Positions 1 to 8,974 of a stretch of DNA of 64,000 nucleotides are shown here, piece by piece. The notes beneath the pieces are model-generated. The model did not search any database, was not told the DNA's origin, and saw nothing but the letters and a program-made list of their open reading frames with translations. Within the stretch, counting starts at the first letter, position 1; each line of letters opens with the position of its first letter. The stretch comes from Bacillota bacterium (lineage in GTDB: Bacteria > Bacillota > Clostridia > Lachnospirales > Lachnospiraceae). Made by a program: the position numbers and the translations under genes. Where the stretch lies: the NCBI GenBank assembly GCA_023439125.1, contig JAEXOU010000009.1, forward strand, positions 1-64,000, in the 5' to 3' direction.

Positions 1-111
1 AAGAAAGAGGACACATGTATATTTTCTACGGCGCGCTACGCTCACAAGCCCACAAAGAGCGTGTGGGACTTGTAAGGCCTTCGAAAAAATACATGTGTCC
101 TCTTTCTTTAG
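1..111. repeat. Repeat family B, copy 1 (long imperfect palindrome)
   Basis: The two ends are inverted copies of each other: AAGAAAGAGGACACATGTAT at the left and its reverse complement at 91-110. The centre holds a second inverted pair around CACAAGCCCACA / TGTGGGACTTGT. A copy with the same left arm and centre lies at 9924-10009. No coding potential is seen. The 523 bases before the first gene hold only this repeat, a terminator and a family A element. Confidence 0.75.
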
Positions 112-148
112 GATAGGAGGTGAAGTCACAAACGCTAATAAGGTTACG

Positions 149-177
149 AGGGCTGTTACATTATACAACAGCCTTTT
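149..177 (+). terminator. Intrinsic terminator of a gene left of the window
   Basis: GGCTGTT (151-157) pairs with AACAGCC (167-173) and is followed by TTTT. It probably ends a transcript entering from the left, although family B copy 1 lies between. Confidence 0.55.
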
Positions 178-311
178 CATTCCATACAGCTAGTGTGACA
201 GCCCCTTGGTTGAACGCTATGCAAACAAAACGCTTTTATTAATTTAATGGGAATATAGAGTAATTTCCAATTAAGATTCAGGAGTCAAAAGTAATTTTCT
301 ATAATGTCAAA

Positions 312-507
312 CGTCATTTTGCACATCAATAGACTTGCTAAAAAGGGATGACAAACATAATTTAGGAGCAACTGTTATGAAGTCGTCGGTACTTAGGGCC
401 TGTATTTTAGGCCCTTATGTACCGACGACTTCATTCAAGCGAAAGCTTGTTGCGTATAAATTATGTTTGTCATCCCATGCTCTTAACATTTCCTGTGCAA
501 AATGACG
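312..507 (-). repeat. Repeat family A, copy 1 (MITE-like, 196 bp)
   Basis: Terminal inverted repeats CGTCATTTTGCACA (312-325) and TGTGCAAAATGACG (494-507) are flanked by the direct repeat TCAAA (307-311 and 508-512), which looks like a target-site duplication. Inside, arm 345-360 (GGGATGACAAACATAA) pairs with 461-476. A central hairpin around GTCGTCGGTAC / GTACCGACGAC is also present. It carries no ORF. It lies in the opposite orientation to copies 3 and 4, and ends 16 bases before the symporter stop codon. Confidence 0.85.
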
Positions 508-523
508 TCAAACTTCAAATCTT

Positions 524-2062
524 TTACTCTTCCAAAGATTCTTTTTTACTAACAATGACAGTTTCAGTATAACAGCTAAATATATCCAATAAAGAAGCCT
601 TTGGCATCTTAGGAGTGATTAAGCTAACAATAGGAACAACGATTAAACTTAAAATCATAGCAACTGCTCCTGCAACAATGGAGGACGGAATGAAGACTAA
701 ATATAAGTTTGCTACTGTAAAACCAACACCAACTGCAAAGCTTGCCCAAACAGCTGTCTTCGTAACTTTTTTCCAATAGAGACCGTACATAAATGGTGCC
801 AAGAATGAACCAGCGAGCGCACTCCATGAGATTCCCATTAATTCTGCAATGAATTTCGGAGGGTCAAGGGCAAGTATTACTGAGATTGCTACAAAGAAAG
901 CAATTAGGATACGCATAATCAATAATTGCCTTTTGCCACTCATTTTTTTCATACAAGTTTCCTTTAAGAAGTCAAGCGTTAGAGTTGAGCTCGAGGTTAA
1001 TACGAGGGAGGATAATGTTGACATAGATGCTGAAAGAACCAATACAACCGTAATACCTACGAGTATATCAGGTAAATTTGAGATCATATGTGGAACAATA
1101 CTATCGTAAGCTATACTTGATGTCCCATCAGCAGCTATTTTACGTACAGCATCACCATCAAACAATCGAGCAAATCCACCTAGAAAATAAGAACCACCAG
1201 CGATTACGACTGCAAAAACAGTCGATACAATTGTTCCTGTTTTAATTGATTTTTCATCTTTAATTGTATAGAACTTATGTACCATCTGAGGCAAGCCCCA
1301 AGTTCCAAGAGAAGTAAGTATGATAACACTAAGCAAATTGATTGGATCTGGGCCAAAAAAGGAAGTATAGGCTCCAGGTTGGCCAAGTGTTGCAGGTACT
1401 TCACTATTGAATTGCGCAAGGCTTTTTACTGCTTCAATAAATCCACCTTTTCCGTTAAGTACTGCAAGAATAACAGCCACAATACCAATTAACATAATAA
1501 TTCCTTGAATAAAATCATTAATTGCAGTAGCCATATATCCACCAAGAATAACATAGACAGCCGTTAAGGTTGCCATTGCAATAACACACACTTCATAAGG
1601 TATATCAAATGCCATTCCAAATAAACGAGATAGTCCATTATATATGGATGCTGTATATGGAATTAGAAAGACAAAAATTATGATGGAGGCAGTAATCTTA
1701 ATTGATTTGCTTTCATACCTTTTTCCAAAAAATTCAGGCATAGTAGCGGCTTGAAGATGATTTGTCATTACACGTGTTCGACGTCCTAATACAATCCAAG
1801 CAAGTAAGCTTCCAATAAGAGCATTACCAAGTCCAATCCATGTTGATGCCAATCCAAAATCCCAACCGAATTTACCAGCATATCCAATGAAAACAACGGA
1901 GGAAAAATAAGAGGTACCAAAGGCAAAGGCAGTTAGCCACGGTCCTACTCCTCTGCCGCCAAGAACGAAATCATTTACGTTGGTTGCATGTTTTCTGGAT
2001 TGTATGCCAACAAAAATCATAATTCCAAAGAAGACAACCAATAGCGCAATTTTAACAATCAT
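524..2062 (-). CDS. Sodium:solute symporter (SSS / PutP-like family)
   Basis: A 512-residue, almost entirely hydrophobic protein of the usual SSS length, with about 13 predicted membrane segments. The family signature is visible as GGYMATAINDFIQG around residues 175-190. It should use the sodium gradient to import a small organic solute such as an amino acid or organic acid; the substrate cannot be read from the sequence. The ATG start is preceded on its strand by GGAGAAGG at good spacing. It is a single gene with an 18-bp palindrome just upstream, suggesting a dedicated regulator. Family A copy 1 lies immediately downstream. Confidence 0.88.
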   Translation of the reverse strand: MIVKIALLVVFFGIMIFVGIQSRKHATNVNDFVLGGRGVGPWLTAFAFGTSYFSSVVFIGYAGKFGWDFGLASTWIGLGNALIGSLLAWIVLGRRTRVMTNHLQAATMPEFFGKRYESKSIKITASIIIFVFLIPYTASIYNGLSRLFGMAFDIPYEVCVIAMATLTAVYVILGGYMATAINDFIQGIIMLIGIVAVILAVLNGKGGFIEAVKSLAQFNSEVPATLGQPGAYTSFFGPDPINLLSVIILTSLGTWGLPQMVHKFYTIKDEKSIKTGTIVSTVFAVVIAGGSYFLGGFARLFDGDAVRKIAADGTSSIAYDSIVPHMISNLPDILVGITVVLVLSASMSTLSSLVLTSSSTLTLDFLKETCMKKMSGKRQLLIMRILIAFFVAISVILALDPPKFIAELMGISWSALAGSFLAPFMYGLYWKKVTKTAVWASFAVGVGFTVANLYLVFIPSSIVAGAVAMILSLIVVPIVSLITPKMPKASLLDIFSCYTETVIVSKKESLEE

Positions 2063-2092
2063 AATAACCTTCTCCTTTATATTTCATTACAT

Positions 2093-2120
2093 TAACGCTT
2101 TAAAGCGTTATGCTTTAAAG
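2093..2120 (-). promoter_or_regulatory. Palindromic operator upstream of the symporter
   Basis: TAACGCTTTAAAGCGTTA (2093-2110) is a perfect 18-bp palindrome, and its core GCTTTAAAG is repeated directly at 2112-2120. It lies 31-58 bases upstream of the symporter ATG, where a repressor or activator would bind. It does not fit the CcpA cre consensus. The regulator is unknown. Confidence 0.55.
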
Positions 2121-2265
2121 TGATGATACCAAAATTTAGTTATGATGTCAATCAAATTAAAGGATTATTTTTTTATTTCCAATTATTATATAATATACAT
2201 AAATTTGTCATAAGGTGTTATAATATGAAATAAAAGAACGAAATGAAGTTAGAGGAGGAAGAGGA

Positions 2266-3378
2266 ATGGAGGAAAATATAAAGAAAAAGAGAATAAAATC
2301 AGTACTTAGCATAATAAATTTGATTGTCGTAATGCTTACTTTGATGGGGTGTTCCTTATTACCAAAGGATGAGGAAGCAAGAAGTATAGTATTAGTAAAA
2401 ACAGAGGAAATCCCAGAGTATCAGATGACAGCTGTTAGCCAAGGAGACCTCCAATTACATGGTAAGATTTATTGTGTGTATACGCAAAAAGATGGTGAAG
2501 AACTTAGTTTTGGTGGGGATGGACAAACATTGAAAGCAGTCTATGTTTCTACCGGCGATGAAGTAAAAAAAGGTGATTTACTTGCAGAAGCAGAACTTGG
2601 AGATGTTGATGAGAGTATTGAGGAATTAAAGTATTTGATTCAAAAGCTGGAGCTATCTAGAGATTCCTTAAAAAAACAATATGACCTATCGGTACAATTA
2701 CTACAGTTATACAATCAGGCTAAGACAACACAAGAGGATTCTTCCAATGAGTTATTTCTTCAGGAAATAGATAAATTAGAAGCCATAAAGAAAACTTATA
2801 GCAAGCAATTGGAAACGAATGAGGAGGACTTATATCTTCAAAAGTTAAGACTAGCTGATCTAGAAAGAAAGCGTTCAGATGGGCGAATCTATGCTGGGAT
2901 GGATGGCGTTGTTACATATGTTAAGCAGAATCTTTTGGATAACAAGTTAAATAGCAAAGACACAATTATCAAGGTAATGGATCAATCAGAATGTGTATTT
3001 AAAGCTGATACTGATTGGACGGATCGATTTACAGATGGTCAAGAGGTAACATTAACTCTATCGAATGGAAGCCAAGTAGATACAACGGTAAGTAAAAACG
3101 TTGAAGAAAAGAATGTGTTATATTTTGTAATTACTAACCTAGAAGAAGGTTTGACCGTTGGAACAAGAGCTACCTATGAATTAATTCTTCAAGAAAAAAA
3201 GGATGTATTACAAATTCCATCTGCAGCAGTCAGACAAACAGAGGATTTTTATTTCGTTTATGTCGAAAACGAAGATGGAATGAGAGAAATGAAAAAAATT
3301 GAGATAGGTTTAATCGGTGATGATTGTACAGAGGTAGTAAGCGGTTTATCGAAAGATGAAGTAATAATTTTAAAATAA
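2266..3378 (+). CDS. Lipoprotein efflux adaptor (HlyD/MacA-like), first of three
   Basis: A 370-residue protein with an N-terminal hydrophobic segment and lipobox LMGC (Cys29), so likely anchored on the outer face of the membrane. A biotinyl-lipoyl-like segment near 100 is followed by a coiled-coil hairpin at about 125-200 (rich in K, E, L and Q) and a beta-barrel C-terminal part ending in a typical RND/MacA adaptor tail. It is the first gene of a six-gene run (adaptor, adaptor, adaptor, FtsX permease, ATPase, ATPase) with short gaps or overlaps. It probably links the permease to exported substrate. Start chosen for GAGGAGGAAGAGG just upstream. Confidence 0.8.
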   Translation: MEENIKKKRIKSVLSIINLIVVMLTLMGCSLLPKDEEARSIVLVKTEEIPEYQMTAVSQGDLQLHGKIYCVYTQKDGEELSFGGDGQTLKAVYVSTGDEVKKGDLLAEAELGDVDESIEELKYLIQKLELSRDSLKKQYDLSVQLLQLYNQAKTTQEDSSNELFLQEIDKLEAIKKTYSKQLETNEEDLYLQKLRLADLERKRSDGRIYAGMDGVVTYVKQNLLDNKLNSKDTIIKVMDQSECVFKADTDWTDRFTDGQEVTLTLSNGSQVDTTVSKNVEEKNVLYFVITNLEEGLTVGTRATYELILQEKKDVLQIPSAAVRQTEDFYFVYVENEDGMREMKKIEIGLIGDDCTEVVSGLSKDEVIILK

Positions 3379-3392
3379 TTAAGGAGTAGAAA

Positions 3393-4442
3393 ATGATGCG
3401 AAAAGTATATATCGTAGGATTAGTGCTCCTCCTTACATTAAGTATTACTGGCTGTAATAACAAGGAGGAAAATAAAAGAACGAAGGAATTAATTGATCCA
3501 GTAAAAGTCCCAATGGAAACAGCAGTTGTTGAAAAAAGAGATATCATCGTACAAAAGGTATATGAAGCACAGATTGTTCCTAAAAAGGAAAATTTGTGTT
3601 TTGATTCAATTGGTATTTTTGGCGAATATAAAGTTGTAATTGGTGATAATGTAAAAGAAGGGCAGGAGTTAGCTACTTTGGCCACAGATGATCTTGAACT
3701 AGAACAGCTAAAAGATACAAAAAAAGCTGTAATGGAGCAATATGAGATGGAACAAGAAAATCTAGAGAATCAAATAAAAAGTTTAGAAACTCAACCAGAT
3801 TTTGATCAGAATAAAAAAATTTATGAGAAGCAAATTGAAATATGGATAGAGCAATTAGAACTAAGTAAAAAACTGTCAGAGTTAGATGCACAACAATTAC
3901 AACATAAGATAGATAAGGCATCTGAACGAAAACAAGATCAGGTAATCACGGCACCTTTTGATGGTACAGTAGTAACGACAGATATGATACGGCCGGGAAG
4001 TGGAGTTGGAACATCTTTGACTATTTTAACAATCGTACAAGATGAGCAAATGTATATTTCCTGTAACACACTTTCTAAAAAAGATGTAGAAAATGCGATT
4101 GAATTTTATGCGATTATAGGTGGCAAAGAGTATAAGGCTACTTATAAAGAGCCAGAAGAGGATAAGGATAAGGACAAAGGAGTTCTTTTTGAATTTGAAG
4201 ATCAGGATGGTAAAGTGAATTTAGGGGAATCGGCAACCGTTATTATGATTGAAAAGAAAAAAACAGATGCTTTATCGATTCCTAATGAGGCTGTTTATAA
4301 TGATACATCAGGAAAATACGTTTACGTTGTGAATGAGGAGAAAAAGGAAAAAGTTGAAATTGAAACGGGTATTTCTGACTTATATGGCATAGAGGTTACG
4401 AGTGGTTTACAGGAAGGAGATAAGGTATATGTTCAAAACTAA
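3393..4442 (+). CDS. Lipoprotein efflux adaptor (HlyD/MacA-like), second of three
   Basis: A 349-residue protein with lipobox ITGC (Cys21). It shares the layout of the preceding gene: short lipoyl-like half-domains around residues 70-90 and 185-210, flanking a charged coiled coil at about 105-175, then a C-terminal beta domain with a characteristic SIPNEAVY motif. It starts 14 bases after the first adaptor, behind AAGGAG, and its end overlaps the third adaptor by 14 bases. The paralogues are only distantly similar, so they are not recent duplicates. Confidence 0.8.
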   Translation: MMRKVYIVGLVLLLTLSITGCNNKEENKRTKELIDPVKVPMETAVVEKRDIIVQKVYEAQIVPKKENLCFDSIGIFGEYKVVIGDNVKEGQELATLATDDLELEQLKDTKKAVMEQYEMEQENLENQIKSLETQPDFDQNKKIYEKQIEIWIEQLELSKKLSELDAQQLQHKIDKASERKQDQVITAPFDGTVVTTDMIRPGSGVGTSLTILTIVQDEQMYISCNTLSKKDVENAIEFYAIIGGKEYKATYKEPEEDKDKDKGVLFEFEDQDGKVNLGESATVIMIEKKKTDALSIPNEAVYNDTSGKYVYVVNEEKKEKVEIETGISDLYGIEVTSGLQEGDKVYVQN

Positions 4443-5466
4443 AAATATATGGAATAAAGCAAGTATCTTACTAATCCTTCCACTAATTTTTACAGTAGGG
4501 TGTAAAAAAAATAATACAGATATACCTGAGAGTGAAAAGACTTTGTTACTCGAATCAACTGAAAAGGATACTGTGCTTAACACAACACAAGTAATGCGTG
4601 GAGACTTTACAGAAACAATAGAAACGAAGGCTGAGCTATATTTGCCAAGTAAGACAAGAGTGGATTATACAGCGAATCATATTACTACTATATTTGATCG
4701 TTACGTTGTTTCGGTTGGACAATTTGTCCATGCTGGAGACCAGCTTACTAAAATCCATTATGAAGCAGATTCTATATACTTAGAGCAACTTAAAATTGAG
4801 GTCCAACGATTGGAAAATCAGCTTTCTGAGGAAAGTAGTCTTATCGCTAAGAATGACTTGAAAAAGCAAATCAAGGAGAAAAAAGAAGTAATTGCTGATT
4901 ATGATCTAAATGGTACTACGAGTTATATCGTAGCACCATGCGACGGTATTATTGGAGAATATGCTAAGCTCAATGAGGGTGATGTATTAAATGATGGTCA
5001 GGAGATTTTAACAATATATAATGATTCTGCTTTATTCCTTAGTATTTCTGACCCGACTACTAAGGGGCCTTATGGTCTAGCTGTAACAGTTGAGGTAACA
5101 TTAAATCGGCAAGAAAATACATTTAGCGGCAAGTTAATTAGTGGAGATAGCTTAACAGATGAAAATCTTAAGCTAGGAAAAGCAATAATCAAAATAGATC
5201 AAATAACACGGGAAAACTTAGAAGATGCAAACATCACAATTAGTGATTTAATGAAAGCAAAATATTTCGTAAATGCTGAGATTGTAAATCAAAAAGATGT
5301 CCTACTTGTAGATGCAAAAGCAGTTAAGATAAAAGATAATATTACATATGTTGAAGCAGTTGTCGATGGTAAAATTCAAAGATTAAACTTTCTAAGCGGA
5401 GGAAGGAATGAGGAATATTACTGGATTATCGATGGATTGACAGAAGGAATGATGATACTTAGATAA
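4429..5466 (+). CDS. Lipoprotein efflux adaptor (HlyD/MacA-like), third of three
   Basis: A 345-residue adaptor-like protein with signal peptide and lipobox TVGC (Cys25). Its coiled-coil stretch at about 115-150 is shorter than in the other two. It contains a lipoyl-like motif (IVAPCDGIIGEYAKLNEGD). The start at 4429 is preferred over an in-frame ATG at 4402 because AAGGAG lies at 4412-4417 and the signal peptide then begins properly with MFKTKNIWNK. It overlaps the second adaptor, so translation is probably coupled. Confidence 0.75.
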   Translation: MFKTKNIWNKASILLILPLIFTVGCKKNNTDIPESEKTLLLESTEKDTVLNTTQVMRGDFTETIETKAELYLPSKTRVDYTANHITTIFDRYVVSVGQFVHAGDQLTKIHYEADSIYLEQLKIEVQRLENQLSEESSLIAKNDLKKQIKEKKEVIADYDLNGTTSYIVAPCDGIIGEYAKLNEGDVLNDGQEILTIYNDSALFLSISDPTTKGPYGLAVTVEVTLNRQENTFSGKLISGDSLTDENLKLGKAIIKIDQITRENLEDANITISDLMKAKYFVNAEIVNQKDVLLVDAKAVKIKDNITYVEAVVDGKIQRLNFLSGGRNEEYYWIIDGLTEGMMILR

Positions 5467-5484
5467 AGAGGGGGATATACGATA

Positions 5485-8274
5485 ATGCTAAAATTTATGT
5501 GGCAGAAACTTAGTCATAAAAAGTGGATGGTGATTAGTCTTCTTATTGGTAATATTCTACTTGTTTCTATTGCTGCTAGTCATCCGATGTACGAGGAGGC
5601 TTCTCTGAAACGTATGTTAAAGGATGAATTTATACAGTATATAGAAGATACGAATCGATATCCTGCACAGATACAATTGAACGCTTCACTTCGAAAAGAG
5701 CAAAACCAAGCCTTTTATCAAGTACAGGAAGCGGCATATAATTTAGAAAAACAATTATCCGTGTCCTTAAGTCAGATGATAGAAATCCTGAGTGTGCAGG
5801 ATAGTAGAGGACAGACTGTAATCCAACGATATGATAATTTTGGTGATATGTCACTTCAGATCACTAGTATGAGTGATCTCGAGCAACATATTAAGTTGCT
5901 TTCGGGGAAGTGTTATTCGAATGAGCTAACTGAAGATGGTTGTATTGAGACGATTATTTCGGAAAGTACAATGATTAAGTTAGGATTACTATTAGGCGAT
6001 GAAATTGTTATGAACAAACTGCAAAATTATGAGGGCAATCCGATTAAGCTTAGAGTAGTTGGTATCTTTGAGAATAGTGAAGATAATGATACCTATTGGG
6101 TAAAAACACCGGATTTATATGACAAGAACTGTATGATATCACAGGATATCTTTCATTCAATATTTATTGATAAAGAAGATTATAGTTATAACTTAGTGGG
6201 TACGTGGATTGCTCAGATTGATTATGATAAGATTACAGTAGAGCAAGTACCAAGTTTAATGGCAGCAACCAATCAGCTTCTTGACTCAAAGATAGGAAAT
6301 ATGCAAACTCCAAATTACATGAAGATTCTTAGTAATTTTACAAGTAGCCAGAAAAGGGTTAGTGTAACCCTCTTGGTTCTTGAAGTTCCAGTTTTAGCAT
6401 TACTTTGTGCATTTTTATATATGATTTCAAGTCAATTACTAGAAATGGAGCAAAATGAAATATCACAGTTAAAGAGTAGAGGGGCAGGCAGATTACAGAT
6501 CTTTACTTTATATCTCTTACAATCAGTTTTGCTGGCGGCAGTATCCTTTGTCGTTGGATTACCGATCGGAAGCTTCTTATGCAAGGCACTTGGTTCTTCG
6601 AATGCATTTTTGGAATTTGTACAGAGGCGTCCGTTAGAAGTGACAATAACAGGAAAAGTTTTAATTTATGCAGGTTGTGCGGTATTAGCATCCGTCTTTA
6701 TGACCGTAGTACCTGTGATTGCATATAGTAAAGTATCAATTGTCAACTTAAAGCAAAGAAGAATGCAACGCAAAAAAAAGATTTGGCAAAAGCTATGGCT
6801 AGATGTGATAGCAATTGGTATTTCACTCTATGGATTTTATGATTTCTCTGGTAAGCAGAATGAAATTGAGGACAAAATATTTGCTGGAGAAAGTTTAAAC
6901 CCATTGCTATTTTTATGTGCATCTCTATTTATCTTGGGAATAGGCTTGTTTGCTCTCCGTTTTCAACCTCATATTATTAAGTTTATCTTTTGGCTCGGAA
7001 AGAAACGTTGGAAACCAGCAAGTTATTCATCATTTTTACAGACCGTAAGAACAGGTACGAAACAACAATTTGTCATGATATTTCTTATTATGACAGTAGC
7101 TCTTGGTATTTTTAACTCTACAGTTGCAAGAACAATTGTCTCAAACGCAGAATCGAATGAAAAGTATAATATAGGTGCGGATTTGGTTGTTAAGGAAGTA
7201 TGGAAAATGAATCAAATCATGAAAGCGGATCAAACAGTAACGTACGAATATGTGGAGCCAGACTTTGGTAAATATAAAAATCTTTCACAAGTCGTTTCCA
7301 TAGCAAAAGTATTTCGAGATGACAATGTTACTGTCCTAGAAGATCGTATTAAAACAAAGGTGTCAGTGATGGGTATTAATACGAAAGACTTCGGTAATAC
7401 AACGAATCTTTCCGATGGACTGTTACCTTATGATTATTATGATTACCTTAATGTACTTGCGAGTGATAAGAGCGCAGTGCTTGTTTCAATGAATATGCAT
7501 ACAAAATTCGGATATAAATTAGGTGACTTAGTTACTTATACAAATTCGAACAATCTGAGTGTGTCAGGTAAAATTTATGGTTTTATTAATTATTGGCCTA
7601 CCTATAGCCCGACAACAAGAACATTATCAACGGATGGTAAAACGGTTATAGAACAGAATTACCTCATTATAGGAAATCTCGATTATATTCAGAAGAGCTT
7701 TGGTGTCACTCCATATGAAGTTTGGATGAAGGTGGATGGAAATACAGATTTTTTCTATGACTTTATAGATGAAAATGAATTAAAATTTCGAAGATTAGAT
7801 GATATGACTCAAAAAGTTCAGGACATTCGTAGGGAACCATTGTTCCAAGGAACGAATGGCATTCTAACGATGAGCTTTATTGTAATTTTGGTACTTTGTT
7901 GTACTGGATTTTTGATTTACTGGATCTTGTCCATACGTTCTAGAGAATTATTATTTGGTGTTTTTCGTGCCATGGGTATGAGCAGGGGAGAAGTACTACA
8001 TATGTTAATCAATGAGCAAATTTTCAGTTGTCTATATGCAATCATTGCTGGTGCAGGGGTTGGGGTTCTTTCATCTAGGTTATTTATACCGTTGATTCAA
8101 AGTGCTTATCGTGTGACAAATCAAGTTTTACCACTGGAATTATTAACAAAATCGTCAGATATGGTTCGACTGTTTACTGTTATTGGGATTGTCTTTGTCG
8201 GATGTATCATCACTTTAGCTAGGATTATATTCAGGATGAAGATTTCACAAGCATTAAAGCTTGGTGAAGACTAG
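5485..8274 (+). CDS. Large FtsX/MacB-type ABC transporter permease
   Basis: A 929-residue membrane protein with one N-terminal helix at about 13-33, a large extracellular domain, and two FtsX-type helix bundles at about 295-420 and 790-915. More helices lie at about 435-550. This is the fused (ABC3-type) layout found in exporters of peptides or lipoproteins and in mechanotransmission ABC systems, which move substrate outside the membrane rather than across it. It carries no ATPase domain; the two following genes provide that. RBS: GAGGGGGA. Confidence 0.87.
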   Translation: MLKFMWQKLSHKKWMVISLLIGNILLVSIAASHPMYEEASLKRMLKDEFIQYIEDTNRYPAQIQLNASLRKEQNQAFYQVQEAAYNLEKQLSVSLSQMIEILSVQDSRGQTVIQRYDNFGDMSLQITSMSDLEQHIKLLSGKCYSNELTEDGCIETIISESTMIKLGLLLGDEIVMNKLQNYEGNPIKLRVVGIFENSEDNDTYWVKTPDLYDKNCMISQDIFHSIFIDKEDYSYNLVGTWIAQIDYDKITVEQVPSLMAATNQLLDSKIGNMQTPNYMKILSNFTSSQKRVSVTLLVLEVPVLALLCAFLYMISSQLLEMEQNEISQLKSRGAGRLQIFTLYLLQSVLLAAVSFVVGLPIGSFLCKALGSSNAFLEFVQRRPLEVTITGKVLIYAGCAVLASVFMTVVPVIAYSKVSIVNLKQRRMQRKKKIWQKLWLDVIAIGISLYGFYDFSGKQNEIEDKIFAGESLNPLLFLCASLFILGIGLFALRFQPHIIKFIFWLGKKRWKPASYSSFLQTVRTGTKQQFVMIFLIMTVALGIFNSTVARTIVSNAESNEKYNIGADLVVKEVWKMNQIMKADQTVTYEYVEPDFGKYKNLSQVVSIAKVFRDDNVTVLEDRIKTKVSVMGINTKDFGNTTNLSDGLLPYDYYDYLNVLASDKSAVLVSMNMHTKFGYKLGDLVTYTNSNNLSVSGKIYGFINYWPTYSPTTRTLSTDGKTVIEQNYLIIGNLDYIQKSFGVTPYEVWMKVDGNTDFFYDFIDENELKFRRLDDMTQKVQDIRREPLFQGTNGILTMSFIVILVLCCTGFLIYWILSIRSRELLFGVFRAMGMSRGEVLHMLINEQIFSCLYAIIAGAGVGVLSSRLFIPLIQSAYRVTNQVLPLELLTKSSDMVRLFTVIGIVFVGCIITLARIIFRMKISQALKLGED

Positions 8275-8284
8275 GAGGATACTT

Positions 8285-8974
8285 ATGAGTCAAGATAATA
8301 ATTCAATTATAGTTGCAAAAGAGGTTGTTCGTAAGTTTCGTGTGGCATCTGGACAAGATTTTTTCGCTTTAAATCACATTTCATTAAACATAAAGAAAGA
8401 TTGCTTAACAATTTTACGAGGTCGTTCTGGTTCCGGTAAGACAACGTTGCTTAACATCTTAGGTGCACTTGACCAGCCAACAAGTGGTAGCGTTTCTTTT
8501 ATGGGAGATGATATTACTATTTATTCAGAAAAACAACGTGAAAAATTAAGGCGTGAGAAGATAGGATTTATATTTCAATCAGTTTCTTTAATACCTATTA
8601 TGACTGCTTATGAAAATATAGAATTTGCGTTACGTTTATCTGGCTTTGTGGGAGACCGAAAACAAAGGGTGGAGGAAAGCTTGAAGCTAGTAGGATTAGG
8701 TCAGAGGATGCATCATATGCCTCAAGAACTGTCTGGAGGAGAGCAACAGCGTGTAGCGATTGCAAGAGCGATTGCTCATCGCCCAAGTATTATATTTGCA
8801 GATGAACCTACTGCAGAGCTTGATAGTGCATCTGCAATTAATGTAATGAAAATATTTCGAGAATTGGTAAAAACAGAGCATGTTACAATTGTTATGACAA
8901 CACATGATATGAATCTTATCAGTGCATCTGATGAAATTTTTGAGTTAAAGGACGGTGAGCTAGTGAATGAGTGA
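8285..8974 (+). CDS. ABC transporter ATP-binding protein (MacB/LolD-like)
   Basis: A 229-residue ATPase with Walker A GRSGSGKTT (about 46-54), signature LSGGEQQRVAIA and Walker B IIFADEPTA. It belongs to the LolD/FtsE class that pairs with FtsX-like permeases. The start at 8285 is chosen because AGGAGGA sits just upstream; the earlier in-frame ATG at 8261 lies inside the permease gene. The next ATPase overlaps its end by 8 bases. Confidence 0.9.
   Translation: MSQDNNSIIVAKEVVRKFRVASGQDFFALNHISLNIKKDCLTILRGRSGSGKTTLLNILGALDQPTSGSVSFMGDDITIYSEKQREKLRREKIGFIFQSVSLIPIMTAYENIEFALRLSGFVGDRKQRVEESLKLVGLGQRMHHMPQELSGGEQQRVAIARAIAHRPSIIFADEPTAELDSASAINVMKIFRELVKTEHVTIVMTTHDMNLISASDEIFELKDGELVNE

Noticed and set aside
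312..507. Family A elements as insertion sequences
   Set aside because: At about 200 bp with no ORF, they cannot encode a transposase; they can only be non-autonomous.
849..1492. Plus-strand frames opposite the symporter
   Set aside because: They lie wholly antisense to a well-supported gene and have no ribosome sites.
2093..2110. cre site at the symporter
   Set aside because: The palindrome lacks the central CG and flanking TG/CA of the cre consensus.
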